Shown: positions 34,690-43,402 of the stretch, piece after piece
Layout of the letters: each line of letters begins with the position of its first letter
Position numbering within the stretch: position 1 is the stretch's first letter
Assembly: GCF_024614185.1 (NCBI RefSeq)
Contig: NZ_JAHTLF010000008.1
Span: forward strand, 1 to 64,000
Source: Nocardioides carbamazepini
GTDB taxonomy: Bacteria > Actinomycetota > Actinomycetes > Propionibacteriales > Nocardioidaceae
Direction: 5' to 3'
Length of the DNA: 64,000 bases
The notes under the pieces: generated by a model
Databases searched by the model: none
Told to the model about the DNA's origin: nothing
Seen by the model: only the letters and a program-made list of their open reading frames with translations
Made by a program: the position numbers and the translations under genes

Positions 34690-34988
34690 GCGCCCGCTCA
34701 GCGCGGGCCGGCGCGGGCCGGCGCGGAACTGGCGGCGTCCGGTCGTGCGGCGAGAGAGCTGTCCGCGGGCTGCGGTGGGGTGGCCGGTTCCATTCCGAAA
34801 GGCAGCGACGAGGAAGGTCGGGAGGGGGCCGGGTTCGGCGGTCGGGCTACGGTCCGGAGGCCGTGGTTCGGGCACTTCTGTCACCGATGGTGACGTTGGC
34901 TCTCCACACCCCACCGATCGAGTTTCCCTTGTCCACAAGCGGGTTTACGGCGCTTTGAAGTGTCGTAGCCGGGTGGGAGAATCCAGGC
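34690..34988. other. Intergenic stretch without a recognised gene
   Basis: This 299-base gap between the cupin and HNH genes holds a short direct repeat (GCGCGGGCCG twice near 34705) and a 15-base palindrome GTCACCGATGGTGAC at 34880-34894. No convincing promoter pair or RNA gene was found. The AT-richer part from about 34900 probably carries the HNH gene promoter. Confidence 0.5.
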
Positions 34989-36302
34989 ATGGATCTCGGA
35001 ACCCAGCCCCGCACGACAGCCTCGCTGCTGTCCGGGCTGCGCGCCGAGGTCGAAGGACGCCAGGCCTCCCTGGTCCGCGAATGGGCGGGCATCGTCGAAT
35101 GGGCCGGCGACCACATCATCGACAGCCCCGAAGGCGCGGCGACCATCACCGAGGACTACCTCGACACCGGCGTCCCGATCGCCGGACCAGGTGCACCCCT
35201 GGTCAGCGAGTTCGCGTTGATGGAGCTCATCGCGGTCCTGGGCCGCACCCCGGACGGTGGCCGTGCGTATGTCGGGCGGGTCATCGAGTGCGCCTGGCGA
35301 CTCCCCAACGTCTACGCCGCCGTGGTCGCGGGGCGGTTGGCGCCGTGGCGGGCCGAACGGATCGCCGACCTCACCCGCCCCCTCTCAGCCGACGCGGCGG
35401 CGTTCGTGGACCGGCAACTCTGGGATGCCTCCGGGGTCGGGTGGGCACAGCTCGAACGCCTGGTGGCCGAGGCGATCGTCCGGTTCGACCCCGAGCAGGC
35501 CGAGGCCGAACGACGGGCCGTGGCTGACGGTCGTCGGTTCGACATCGGTGGGGTCGACGAGCACGGTCTGGTCCACCTCGACGCCCTCATGGATGCCGCC
35601 GACGGGCACGACCTCAACCAGGCGGTCGCCCGACGAGCCGAGACCCTCGGTCGGCTCGGTGACGACTCGGCGTTGGATGTGCGGCGCTCCAAGGCAGCGG
35701 CCGAGCTCGCCCGCCAGGACCTCGCCCTGGACCTGCTGATCCCCGACCCCGACACCGGAGAGGTGATCGCGACCGTCCCGGGCCGCAAGGTGATCCTCAA
35801 CGTCCACATCACCGACACCACCATCAGCGACGATCACCCGTTGGCGAACCCGGTCGGTCGGTGGGAGGAGGGTCGCTGCCCGATCACCTCGGTCCAGATC
35901 CGGGAATGGCTGCGGACCAAGGACACCACGATCATCGTGCGACCGGTCATCGACCTGGCCGACCATGTCCCCGTGGGGTCCTATGAGATCCCCGACCGCC
36001 ACCGCACCCGCGTGAACCTGCGCGACCACGCCTGTCGGTTCCCCCACTGCACCCGACCCGCGCAACGCTGCGACATCGACCACGCCCGACCCTACGGTCA
36101 GGGCGGACTCACCTGTCCGTGCAACGAGGTGGCGCTATGTCGACGGCACCATCGAGCGAAGACCCACTCCACCTGGGCCTACGACACCCCGATGCCGGCC
36201 ACCTACATCTGGACCAGCCCCACCAGCCACCGGTTCCGCGTCGACCACCACGGCACCCACCCCATCCACGACACCGACGACCCCAGCCCACCGGACGAGT
36301 AG
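34989..36302 (+). CDS. DUF222 / HNH endonuclease protein (13E12-like)
   Basis: A 437-residue protein. The large N-terminal region is DUF222. It is followed by an HNH nuclease: paired cysteines in CRFPHCTRPAQRCDIDH, then GGLTCPCNEVALCRRHHRAKT, giving the H-N-H core and a structural zinc. Such genes are multicopy and patchy in actinobacteria and resemble the REP13E12 family; their role is unclear, but they behave like mobile or selfish genes. GGGAG lies upstream of the ATG. No terminal repeats were seen around it. Confidence 0.9.
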   Translation: MDLGTQPRTTASLLSGLRAEVEGRQASLVREWAGIVEWAGDHIIDSPEGAATITEDYLDTGVPIAGPGAPLVSEFALMELIAVLGRTPDGGRAYVGRVIECAWRLPNVYAAVVAGRLAPWRAERIADLTRPLSADAAAFVDRQLWDASGVGWAQLERLVAEAIVRFDPEQAEAERRAVADGRRFDIGGVDEHGLVHLDALMDAADGHDLNQAVARRAETLGRLGDDSALDVRRSKAAAELARQDLALDLLIPDPDTGEVIATVPGRKVILNVHITDTTISDDHPLANPVGRWEEGRCPITSVQIREWLRTKDTTIIVRPVIDLADHVPVGSYEIPDRHRTRVNLRDHACRFPHCTRPAQRCDIDHARPYGQGGLTCPCNEVALCRRHHRAKTHSTWAYDTPMPATYIWTSPTSHRFRVDHHGTHPIHDTDDPSPPDE

Positions 36303-36317
36303 CCACCCCGCCCCACA

Positions 36318-36335
36318 CCCCGCCTCCCGGCGGGG
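36318..36335. terminator. Short GC hairpin between convergent genes
   Basis: CCCCGCC-TCCC-GGCGGGG is a perfect 7-bp stem between the HNH stop and the ltp2 stop. There is no T-tract on either side, so it is only a candidate bidirectional terminator. Confidence 0.3.
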
Positions 36336-36361
36336 ATCGTGGCGTGCTCGCGGTCGGGCGG

Positions 36362-37534
36362 TCAGGCCGAGAGGATCAGCCCGCTCGTCGGCACGCCGGT
36401 GCCGGCGGTGACCAGCACGTGGTGGGCGTCGGCGACCGGGTTGACCGAGGTGCCGCGGATCTGGCGCACGCCCTCGGCGATGCCGTTCATCCCGTGGATG
36501 TAGGCCTCGCCGAGCTGACCGCCGTGGGTGTTGATCGGGAGCCGGCCACCGACCTCGATGGCGCCGTCCTTGACGAAGTCCTTGGCCTCGCCGCGACCAC
36601 AGAACCCCAGCTCCTCCAGCTGCATGAGGACGTACGGCGTGAAGTGGTCGTAGAGGACCGCCATCGGCATGTCCGCGGGGGTGAGCCCGGACTGCTTCCA
36701 CAGCTCGCGCCCGACGATGCCGATCTCGGGGATGCCGATGTCGTCGCGGTAGTAGGACGTCATCACGAACTGGTCGCGCCCCGAGCCCTGAGCGGCGGCG
36801 ACGACGTACGCCGGCTGCTGGGCCAAGTCCCTGGCCCGCTCCGCCGACACGATGACCAGCGCGACGGCGCCGTCGGACTCCTGGCAGCAGTCGAGCAGGT
36901 GCAGCGGGTCCGCGATCATCCGGGAGGCCTGGTGGTCCTCGAGCGTGATCGGCTTGCCGTAGAAGAACGCGGCCGGGTTGGTGGCGGCGTGCCTCCGGTC
37001 GGCGACGGCGACCCGGCCGAAGTCCGCCGACGTGGCGCCGTACTCGTGCATGTAGCGGCGAGCCTGCATCGCGACCGTCGCGGCCGGCGTGGACAGGCCG
37101 AGCGGGTAGGTCCAGGCGTTGTCGAGGCCGTTGGTGTTGACCTGCGCGGCCGCCCAGTTGGAGACCTGGCCGAAGCGGTCGCCTGAGCGCTCGTTGAAGC
37201 CGCGGTAGGCGACGACGACGTCGGCGACCCCGGTGGCGACGGCCATCGCGGCCTGCTGGACGGTCGCGCACGCGGCACCACCGCCGTAGTTGATCCGGCT
37301 GAAGAAGCGCAGCTCGGGGATGCCGAGCTCGCGGGCCACGGCGATCTCGGACGAGGTGTCCATCGTGAAGGTGACCAGGCCGTCGACGTCGGCGGGCGTG
37401 AGCCCGCAGTCTGCGAGGGCGTGCCGGACGGCCTCGACGGACAGCTGGAGCTCGGAGCGACCGGACTCCTTGGAGAACTCGGTCGCGCCGATGCCGGCGA
37501 TGGCGGCCCTGCCGGACAGGGTGCGCTCGCTCAT
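36362..37534 (-). CDS. ltp2: Thiolase-fold steroid side-chain aldolase, Ltp2-like
   Basis: A 390-residue SCP2-thiolase-like protein. In Mycobacterium and Thermomonospora, Ltp2 with the DUF35 part of ChsH2 performs the retro-aldol cleavage that removes the last side-chain carbons of cholesterol as propionyl-CoA. It has the N-terminal AIAGIGATEFSKESGR, LYDHFTPYVLMQLEELGFC (region of the catalytic tyrosine) and HGGQLGEAYIHGMNG. Last gene of the igr-like operon. The ATG at 37534 overlaps the chsH1 stop (ATGA). Assignment rests on both sequence and gene order. Confidence 0.88.
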   Translation of the reverse strand: MSERTLSGRAAIAGIGATEFSKESGRSELQLSVEAVRHALADCGLTPADVDGLVTFTMDTSSEIAVARELGIPELRFFSRINYGGGAACATVQQAAMAVATGVADVVVAYRGFNERSGDRFGQVSNWAAAQVNTNGLDNAWTYPLGLSTPAATVAMQARRYMHEYGATSADFGRVAVADRRHAATNPAAFFYGKPITLEDHQASRMIADPLHLLDCCQESDGAVALVIVSAERARDLAQQPAYVVAAAQGSGRDQFVMTSYYRDDIGIPEIGIVGRELWKQSGLTPADMPMAVLYDHFTPYVLMQLEELGFCGRGEAKDFVKDGAIEVGGRLPINTHGGQLGEAYIHGMNGIAEGVRQIRGTSVNPVADAHHVLVTAGTGVPTSGLILSA

Positions 37535-37908
37535 GCGGCCACCGTCACGGTCCCGATGACGTGGTCACCCAGCGACACCGAGCCGACCACCTTGATCGTG
37601 GCGACACCGTCCTCGACGGAGGTGACCTCGCCGGAGAAGGTGAACGTGTCGTAGGGGTACGCCGGAGCGCCGAGCCGGATCGAGATCCCCCGGATCTGCA
37701 CGTCGGGGCCGGCCCAGTCGGTGACGTAGCGCTCGCAGAGCGCCGTCGAGGTGAGGATGTTGACGAAGATGTCCTTCGAGCCGGCCGCCTGCGCGATGTC
37801 GCGGTCGTGGTGGACGTCCTGGAAGTCGCGGGTCGCGATCGCCGTCGACACCACCAGCGTCGGGGTGATCGGCAGGCTCCACTCGGGGAGCCGGTCGCCC
37901 ACATTCAT
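37531..37908 (-). CDS. chsH1: MaoC-like hydratase subunit, ChsH1-like
   Basis: A 125-residue single hot-dog hydratase. The catalytic Asp/His are in DFQDVHHDRDIAQAAGSKD. In M. tuberculosis ChsH1 pairs with the MaoC part of ChsH2 to hydrate the 17(20)-unsaturated pregnene-carboxyl-CoA. ChsH1 alone carries the catalytic pair, as here. The ATG at 37908 lies one base after the DUF35 gene stop. Confidence 0.88.
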   Translation of the reverse strand: MNVGDRLPEWSLPITPTLVVSTAIATRDFQDVHHDRDIAQAAGSKDIFVNILTSTALCERYVTDWAGPDVQIRGISIRLGAPAYPYDTFTFSGEVTSVEDGVATIKVVGSVSLGDHVIGTVTVAA

Positions 37909-37909
37909 G

Positions 37910-38296
37910 TCAGTCCGCCTTCGTCCAGATCGGGAGGGTCAGGTCGTCGTCGATCACGTTCCAGCCGACCTGCAGCCGGTCGCCGATCTCGACGGGCTCG
38001 GTCACCTCGGCGACCATCCGCACGCCCTCATCGAGATCGAGCAGGGCGATGACCAGTGGCAGCTGCTTGCCGGGCACCTGCGGGGCGTGGTGGACGAGGT
38101 ACGAGAAGACCGTCCCCTCCCCCGTGGCCACGACGTAGCCACGGTCGAAGGCGCCGCAGTCCGGGCAGGCCGGGCCGGGCGGGTGACGCAGCACGCCGCA
38201 CGCATTGCACTTCTGGATGCGCAGCTCGCGCGCCGACGTGCCCTCGAAGAAGTAGGCGTTGTCCCGATTGATCACCGGGCGTACCGGGCCGCTCAC
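37910..38296 (-). CDS. DUF35 OB-fold/zinc-ribbon protein, ChsH2 C-terminal part
   Basis: A 128-residue protein with a rubredoxin-like zinc ribbon (CNACGVLRHPPGPACPDCG, residues about 30-48) and a C-terminal OB fold (GEGTVFSYLVHH, VTEPVEIGDRLQV). In M. tuberculosis this domain is fused to the MaoC domain as ChsH2 and activates Ltp2. Here it is a separate gene, started by GTG at 38296, which overlaps the upstream stop (GTGA). Expected partner: Ltp2. Confidence 0.88.
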   Translation of the reverse strand: MSGPVRPVINRDNAYFFEGTSARELRIQKCNACGVLRHPPGPACPDCGAFDRGYVVATGEGTVFSYLVHHAPQVPGKQLPLVIALLDLDEGVRMVAEVTEPVEIGDRLQVGWNVIDDDLTLPIWTKAD

Positions 38297-38832
38297 GACG
38301 TCTTCTCCCTCGGGATGAACTTCAGCACCCGGAACAGCATGGTCGCGACCCTCTCACCACGCCCGTCGGGATGGTCGACGTACCAGGTGTTGCGCGAGGT
38401 CACGAAGTAGCCGACGCCCATGCCGGTGGCCTTCGGGCCGACGACGGAGTCGAGAGCGGTGGTGACCCGCAGCCGCTCCCCCACCTCGAGGTAGCGGTCG
38501 TAGGACTGCTCGCAGTTGGTGCCGAGGACGGCGGTGAAGCCGGCGCCGGTGAGCGCGCGCATCATCGCGTGCAGCGGGTCGTCCTCCGACGGCCTGCCGC
38601 CGAGGCCGTACATGGTCCAGACCTGGGCCATCGACGGCGGTGCTTCGCCGGCCTTGAACCGCGGGTTGTCGAGGCCCATCGCCTCGAGCCAGTTGTTGAT
38701 CGTCGGCTGGTTGACCTCGTCGCGGGCGAACCGCTCGGCGGCCTCGCCCCAGCCCTTGATCCGCTCCGCCTCGGCCATGATCTTCTCGTGGACGGCCGGG
38801 TCCACCAGAGCCTCGCTCGCGGGGTGATTCAT
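38293..38832 (-). CDS. chsH2: MaoC-like N-terminal part of ChsH2 as a separate gene
   Basis: A 179-residue FAS1-dehydratase-like hot-dog protein (NCEQSYDRYLEVGERLRVTTAL, GVGYFVTSRNTWY). It lacks the catalytic Asp/His seen in the neighbouring ChsH1, as the ChsH2 MaoC half does. It should form the heteromeric hydratase with ChsH1. The ATG at 38832 overlaps the dehydrogenase stop (ATGA), and its TGA overlaps the GTG of the DUF35 gene. The symbol is used by homology to only the N-terminal half of ChsH2. Confidence 0.82.
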   Translation of the reverse strand: MNHPASEALVDPAVHEKIMAEAERIKGWGEAAERFARDEVNQPTINNWLEAMGLDNPRFKAGEAPPSMAQVWTMYGLGGRPSEDDPLHAMMRALTGAGFTAVLGTNCEQSYDRYLEVGERLRVTTALDSVVGPKATGMGVGYFVTSRNTWYVDHPDGRGERVATMLFRVLKFIPREKTS

Positions 38833-40997
38833 CGGGGCACCCGCGGCAGGCCGAGTCCGAACATCGAGATCAGCTCGCGCTGGACCTCCTGGACCCCACC
38901 GCCGAAGGTGAGCACGAGGTTCCGCTTGGCCTGCGCGTCGAGGTAGTCGAGCAACCTCCTGGTCTCCGGTTCTCCCGCGTCACCGTGGCGGTGCACGAGC
39001 GAGATGAGGTCGGCGAGCAGGTGCTGCACCTGGTCGGAGGCGAACACCTTCGAGGAGGACGCGTCGGCGACCTTGATCTCCCCCGCGGCCGCGGCCCGGG
39101 CGACCTCCCAGTTGAGCAGCTCGTTGATCCGGAAGACCGCCGTCACCCTGCCGAGGATCTCGCGGGCGTCGGGCCGGTCGAGGATCCCGGCGGCGGCGGC
39201 CCAGCGGACCACGCGGTCACGCAGGCCCTCGATCCGGCCGGCGGGGCCGAGCATGACCCGTTCGTGGTTGAGCTGCGTGGTGATCAGCCGCCACCCCTGG
39301 TTCTCCTCGCCGACGAGCATGTCGACGGGGACCCGGACATCGTTGAAGTACGTCGCGTTGACGTGGTGGGAGCCGTCGGCGGTGATGATCGGCGTCCAGC
39401 TGTAGCCGGGGTCCTTCGTGTCCACGATGAGGATCGAGATGCCCTTGTGCTTGGGGGCGTCGGGGTCGGTGCGCACCGCCAGCCAGAGGTAGTCGGCCTG
39501 ATGGCCGCCGGTGGTCCACATCTTCTGGCCGTTCACGACGTAGTGGTCGCCGTCCCGCCTGGCCGTCGTGCGCAACGACGCGAGGTCGGTGCCGGCATCG
39601 GGCTCGCTGTAGCCGATCGCGAAGTGCACGTCGCCCTTGAGGATGCGCTCCAGGAAGAGATCCTTCTGCTGCTGGGTGCCGTACTTGATCAGGGTCGGCC
39701 CGACGGTCTGCAGCGTGACCGACGGCAGGTGCACGTCGGCGTACTGCGCCTCGTTGGCGAAGATCGTCTGCTCGACCTCGCCGAGCCCGTGGCCGCCGTA
39801 CTCCTTCGGCCAGCCGACACCCATCCAGCCGTCGGTGCCGAGGCGGCGGATCATCCGCTCGTACGTCGGTCCGTGGCGGTTCCAGGCTCCCTCGACGGGG
39901 TCGGGGTCGTGGAGGCCGTCGAACTCGGCCGCGACGCCGCCGAAGTACTCGCGCAGCCGCGCCTTGAGGGCACGCTGGTCCTCGGTGAGCTCGAGGTTCT
40001 TGGCGCCGGCGCCCTCGACGGGGACGTCGGCGGCCGTGGTGTCGAGTGCGTGGGCGAGGTCGGTGCCCCACGTCGTCAGCGCGACGAGCGGGTAGGTGAT
40101 GTCGACGCCCATGCCTCCGTGGAGGTGGTGGCAGGTGCGGAAGGCGTACGGCGCCACCTGGCTCGCCCAGTAGCCCGCGACGGCGAGGTCGTCGGCGGCC
40201 GGGAGGCCCTCGGCGACCCGCCACACGGCGTTGTCGGCGGCCAGGTCGAGGGTGCGCGAGGTGACGTAGACGTCGGCCATCTGCAGCGACACGGCCTGGA
40301 ACTCGGCCAGGGCGCGACCGAATTGCTGGCGACCCTTGACGTACTCCGCCGTCAGGTCGCGGGCGCCGGAGAGGACGCCGGCCGCCGTCACGGCGAGACC
40401 CGCGCGGGCCAGGTCGCGGAGGCGGGCGGCGGCCTCCACCGCACCGTCGGCCAGTGGCTCGGCCGGCGCGCCGTCGAGCACGACGGTGTGCTGGGGGGAG
40501 GCGCTCGACGCGCTCGCGGGCAGCAGGGTGACGCCGGGGCCGGTCGGATCGACGAGGACGACGACCTCGCGCTCGCCCTCGCTCGCGAGGACCAGCAGGC
40601 GGTGGGCGCGCTCCGCGTAGGTGACGGCGAGCTTGCGACCGGAGACCCTGCCGTCGGCGTACGTCGCCTCACCGCGCAGTGCTGGTGTCACCAGCAGGTC
40701 GCCGGCGGCGATGCCCGGCAGCAGCTCCTTGCGCTGGGCGTCGGTGCCGTGGTCGGCCAGGGTGAGCGCGCCGCAGCACAGCGTCTCCCACGCCGGGACC
40801 CGCACCGCCCGACGTCCGCTCTCGCGCAGCAGCACCGCGATCGCGTCGATACCGAGTCCCTCGCCGCCGTGCTCCTCGGGAACGGGGAGCGAGGTCAGCC
40901 CGGCGGTGGCCCACGCGGACCACTCGCGGGCGTCGGACTCGCGCTCCAGGACCTCGCCGACGACGGCGCGGACTGCGTTGATCGACTCTGCATCCAC
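38829..40997 (-). CDS. Fused acyl-CoA dehydrogenase, ChsE1-ChsE2 (FadE28-FadE29) type
   Basis: A 722-residue protein of two acyl-CoA dehydrogenase units. Residues 1 to about 325 resemble FadE28/ChsE1; from LELTEDQRALKARLREYF (about 336) the rest is strongly FadE29/ChsE2-like (YSEPDAGTDLASLRTTA, GQKMWTTGGHQADY, LITTQLNHERVMLGPAGR, LPRVPR end). In M. tuberculosis these are separate subunits of an alpha2beta2 enzyme that dehydrogenates the three-carbon cholesterol side chain. The GTG start at 40997 lies 9 bases from a KstR operator. First gene of the igr-like operon; no cyp125 is adjacent. Confidence 0.92.
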   Translation of the reverse strand: MDAESINAVRAVVGEVLERESDAREWSAWATAGLTSLPVPEEHGGEGLGIDAIAVLLRESGRRAVRVPAWETLCCGALTLADHGTDAQRKELLPGIAAGDLLVTPALRGEATYADGRVSGRKLAVTYAERAHRLLVLASEGEREVVVLVDPTGPGVTLLPASASSASPQHTVVLDGAPAEPLADGAVEAAARLRDLARAGLAVTAAGVLSGARDLTAEYVKGRQQFGRALAEFQAVSLQMADVYVTSRTLDLAADNAVWRVAEGLPAADDLAVAGYWASQVAPYAFRTCHHLHGGMGVDITYPLVALTTWGTDLAHALDTTAADVPVEGAGAKNLELTEDQRALKARLREYFGGVAAEFDGLHDPDPVEGAWNRHGPTYERMIRRLGTDGWMGVGWPKEYGGHGLGEVEQTIFANEAQYADVHLPSVTLQTVGPTLIKYGTQQQKDLFLERILKGDVHFAIGYSEPDAGTDLASLRTTARRDGDHYVVNGQKMWTTGGHQADYLWLAVRTDPDAPKHKGISILIVDTKDPGYSWTPIITADGSHHVNATYFNDVRVPVDMLVGEENQGWRLITTQLNHERVMLGPAGRIEGLRDRVVRWAAAAGILDRPDAREILGRVTAVFRINELLNWEVARAAAAGEIKVADASSSKVFASDQVQHLLADLISLVHRHGDAGEPETRRLLDYLDAQAKRNLVLTFGGGVQEVQRELISMFGLGLPRVPR

Positions 40998-41005
40998 AGC
41001 GAAAC

Positions 41006-41019
41006 TGTAACGTGTTCTA
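41006..41019. promoter_or_regulatory. KstR operator
   Basis: TGTAACGTGTTCTA matches the KstR consensus TNNAACNNGTTNNA exactly. It lies in the 33-bp gap between the divergent dehydrogenase operon and the alpha/beta hydrolase gene, so it can control both. The identical 14-mer recurs at 56797. Confidence 0.9.
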
Positions 41020-41030
41020 GTGTTGGCCGC

Positions 41031-41954
41031 ATGGGGGCCGTCTCACTCATCGACGTCGCACGGCACCGCGTCCGGCTGCCGCCCACCCGGATCCCTCCGG
41101 GACGGATGCTGGAGCTGCCCGGCCGCGGCGGTGCGACCTTCGTGACCGACACGCCGGGACCGCACCCCGCGTCCCCCACGATCGTGCTGCTGCACGCGCT
41201 GGGCACGACCGGCCTGCTCACCTGGTTCCCCGCGATCGAGCCGCTCTCCCGGCGGTTCCGCGTGGTCACGCTCGACCAGCGCTGGCACGGCCGCGGCATC
41301 CAGAGCGAGGAGTTCAGCCTCGCCGACTGTGCCGACGACGTCGCCGCGCTGATCGACCTCCTGGACCTGCGCGACGTCATCGTCGGCGGCTACTCCATGG
41401 GCTCGATCGTCGCGCAGCGGGTCTGGCGTCAGCACCCCGCCAAGGTGGAGGGGCTGGTGCTCGGCGCGACCACCGACCGGTTCCAGCTGACCGCCGCCGA
41501 GCGTGGCTTCTTCCTCGGCATGGGCAGCACGATGCTCGCGCTGCGCGGCGTGTCGCGGTCCCGGACCGCGCTCAGGGCCGCGCGGGCGGCCGCCCGCGGG
41601 GTCGACCTGGAGCCGTCGGACCTGCACGAGTGGGCGCTGCGGGAGTTCCGGTCGACCAGCCCGTGGGCGGTCGGGCAGGCGCTCGCCGCACTCGGCCGGC
41701 ACCACTCCCGGCCCTGGCTCTCCCGGATCGACGTGCCGACCGCCGTGGTCGCGATGATGCGCGACCGGGTCATCCCGACCCAGCGGCAGCTCGCCCTCGC
41801 CCGGGCGATCCCCGGCGCGACCCTGCACGAGGTCGACGACGGGCACGCCGGGTGCGTGCTCGGCGCCGAGAGGTTCGTGCCGCGCTTCGTCGAGGCGGCC
41901 GCGACAGTCAACGCGCGGCGCCGGGACCTCCAGCGGCGTCCACCGCCGCGCTGA
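41031..41954 (+). CDS. Alpha/beta hydrolase under a KstR operator
   Basis: A 307-residue alpha/beta hydrolase. The nucleophile elbow GGYSMGS places Ser at about 122, an oxyanion region is LLHALGTTG, the acid is probably Asp in MMRDRVIP, and the His is in DDGHAGC. The ATG is 12 bases past the KstR box. Steroid-ester or lipid hydrolysis is plausible from context, but the ring-cleavage hydrolase HsaD cannot be assumed. The 3' end overlaps the convergent acyltransferase gene by 47 bp. Confidence 0.85.
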   Translation: MGAVSLIDVARHRVRLPPTRIPPGRMLELPGRGGATFVTDTPGPHPASPTIVLLHALGTTGLLTWFPAIEPLSRRFRVVTLDQRWHGRGIQSEEFSLADCADDVAALIDLLDLRDVIVGGYSMGSIVAQRVWRQHPAKVEGLVLGATTDRFQLTAAERGFFLGMGSTMLALRGVSRSRTALRAARAAARGVDLEPSDLHEWALREFRSTSPWAVGQALAALGRHHSRPWLSRIDVPTAVVAMMRDRVIPTQRQLALARAIPGATLHEVDDGHAGCVLGAERFVPRFVEAAATVNARRRDLQRRPPPR

Positions 41955-43335
41955 GCCTCGCCAGCTCGGCCGGGAAGTGCCGGACCAGCGCGTCGGCGTC
42001 GGGCATCGACTCCCGACAGGCGATCGCGCCCACGTGCATCTGCCCGGCATTAGACATCACGGTGACGTTGAGGCCGGCACCGTGGAAGACCGGGCCGAGC
42101 GGGCACATCGCGTCGATCCGCGCGCCCATGAAGTAGAGCGGGATCGGCGGCCCCGGCACGTTGGAGATGACCAGGTTGTGCACCACCGGGTGCCGCTCGG
42201 CGAGACGCAGGTTGGCGTAGGCACGCACGGCGAGCCCGAAGGTGCGCGGCGCCGCGAACTCCGCCCAGTCCTGGAGCGCGTCCGCGCTGATCGCGTTGTG
42301 GTGCTCCTTGGCATGCCGATTGCGCTCGGCCAGCATCCGCAGCCGCGCCAGGGGGTCGTCGAGGTCCGTCCCGAGCTTGGTGAACAGCGCGGAGACCTTG
42401 TTGGCGCCCGTCGCTCGGCGCGAGCTGTCGCGCACGCTCACGGGGACGGTGGCCAGCAGCGAGGACTCGGGCAACTCGTCGCGCTGGGCCAGGTAGGACC
42501 GCAGCGCTCCGCCGGAGACCGCGAGCACCACGTCGTTGACCGTCGTCCCCGTGACCTTCTTGATCCGACGGATCTCCTCGAGGTCCAGGTCGGCCACCCC
42601 GATCGACCGGTGCGAGGTGATGGTGCCGTTGAACGAGGTGCGCGGGGCGGAGAACGGCGCCGCCATCGCCGTACCGCGCCGGGCGCGGCCGATGCTCCGA
42701 GTGACCAGCTGCGCGGACGGCTTGAGCACCTTGACCAGGGTCACCGGGCGGGTCGCGGTGCCGATCACGGCCCGGCCCAGCAGCTCCCCGCGCCCGGGGT
42801 CCCGCGGGTGCGGGGCGTTCTCGGGCACCAACGGCGGCGCGTCGGGCTCGAGCGAGCACAGGTGCGAGATCAGGTTCGAGCCGGAGACGCCGTCCACGGT
42901 CGCGTGATGCATCTTCGCGAACACGACGACCTTCTCCTCCGCGCTCCCCTGCGGCCGATAGCCCTCGATCACCCACATCTCCCAGAGCGGACGTGAGCGG
43001 TCGAGCGGCAGTGACGCGAGATGGGCGCACAGGTCCATGAGCTCGGCGTACCCACCGGGCGTCGGCAGCGCGAGGCGGTGGACGTGACGCTCGATGTCGA
43101 AGCCCTGGTCGCGCACCCAGACCGGGTGGTCGAGCCCGAGCGGCACACCACGGACCTTGCGCGTGAAGCCCGGGACGTCACGCACCCGGAGGTCGATCTC
43201 GCGCTGCATGGCGGCGAAGGAGTACGACGCGGTCATGGTGGCCGGGTCGAGCACCATCACCGCGCACACGTGCATCAGCTGGGCGGGCGTCTCCAGGTAG
43301 AGGAAGCTCGCATCCAGTCCCGACAGCCGATCCAT
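41908..43335 (-). CDS. WS/DGAT-type acyltransferase
   Basis: A 475-residue wax ester synthase/diacylglycerol acyltransferase. The active site HHATVDG lies at about 143-149 and the C-terminal NLVISNVPGPPIPLYF is typical. It could make triacylglycerol or wax esters from the acyl-CoA released by lipid or steroid breakdown. The ATG at 43335 has GGGGG upstream; a longer in-frame form reaching 43512 would pass through the promoter region and is rejected. Divergent from the esterase gene across a KstR-like site. Confidence 0.92.
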   Translation of the reverse strand: MDRLSGLDASFLYLETPAQLMHVCAVMVLDPATMTASYSFAAMQREIDLRVRDVPGFTRKVRGVPLGLDHPVWVRDQGFDIERHVHRLALPTPGGYAELMDLCAHLASLPLDRSRPLWEMWVIEGYRPQGSAEEKVVVFAKMHHATVDGVSGSNLISHLCSLEPDAPPLVPENAPHPRDPGRGELLGRAVIGTATRPVTLVKVLKPSAQLVTRSIGRARRGTAMAAPFSAPRTSFNGTITSHRSIGVADLDLEEIRRIKKVTGTTVNDVVLAVSGGALRSYLAQRDELPESSLLATVPVSVRDSSRRATGANKVSALFTKLGTDLDDPLARLRMLAERNRHAKEHHNAISADALQDWAEFAAPRTFGLAVRAYANLRLAERHPVVHNLVISNVPGPPIPLYFMGARIDAMCPLGPVFHGAGLNVTVMSNAGQMHVGAIACRESMPDADALVRHFPAELARLSAAVDAAGGPGAAR

Positions 43336-43356
43336 CCGCCAACCCCCATGGAAAAC

Positions 43357-43370
43357 TAGAACGAGTATCA
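43357..43370. promoter_or_regulatory. Degenerate KstR-like site
   Basis: TAGAACGAGTATCA keeps the left half and outer bases of TNNAACNNGTTNNA but has GTA instead of GTT. It sits in the 67-bp gap between divergent WS/DGAT and esterase genes, a position like that of the other boxes. Weak or lost binding is possible. Confidence 0.5.
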
Positions 43371-43402
43371 GTTTCTCACAACGATCCGGATATTCTCGGG
43401 TC

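Noticed and set aside
34989..36302. Insertion sequence around the HNH gene
   Set aside because: No transposase, terminal inverted repeats or target duplication were found; only the DUF222/HNH gene itself is supported.
38985..41954. A 989-codon plus-strand frame across the fused dehydrogenase and the hydrolase
   Set aside because: Only its last part, from ATG 41031, is a real gene; the rest is antisense to a conserved dehydrogenase.
41031..41954. Calling the alpha/beta hydrolase HsaD
   Set aside because: The KstR box fits, but no hsaA-C or kstD genes are next to it and the sequence does not show HsaD-specific features that I can confirm.
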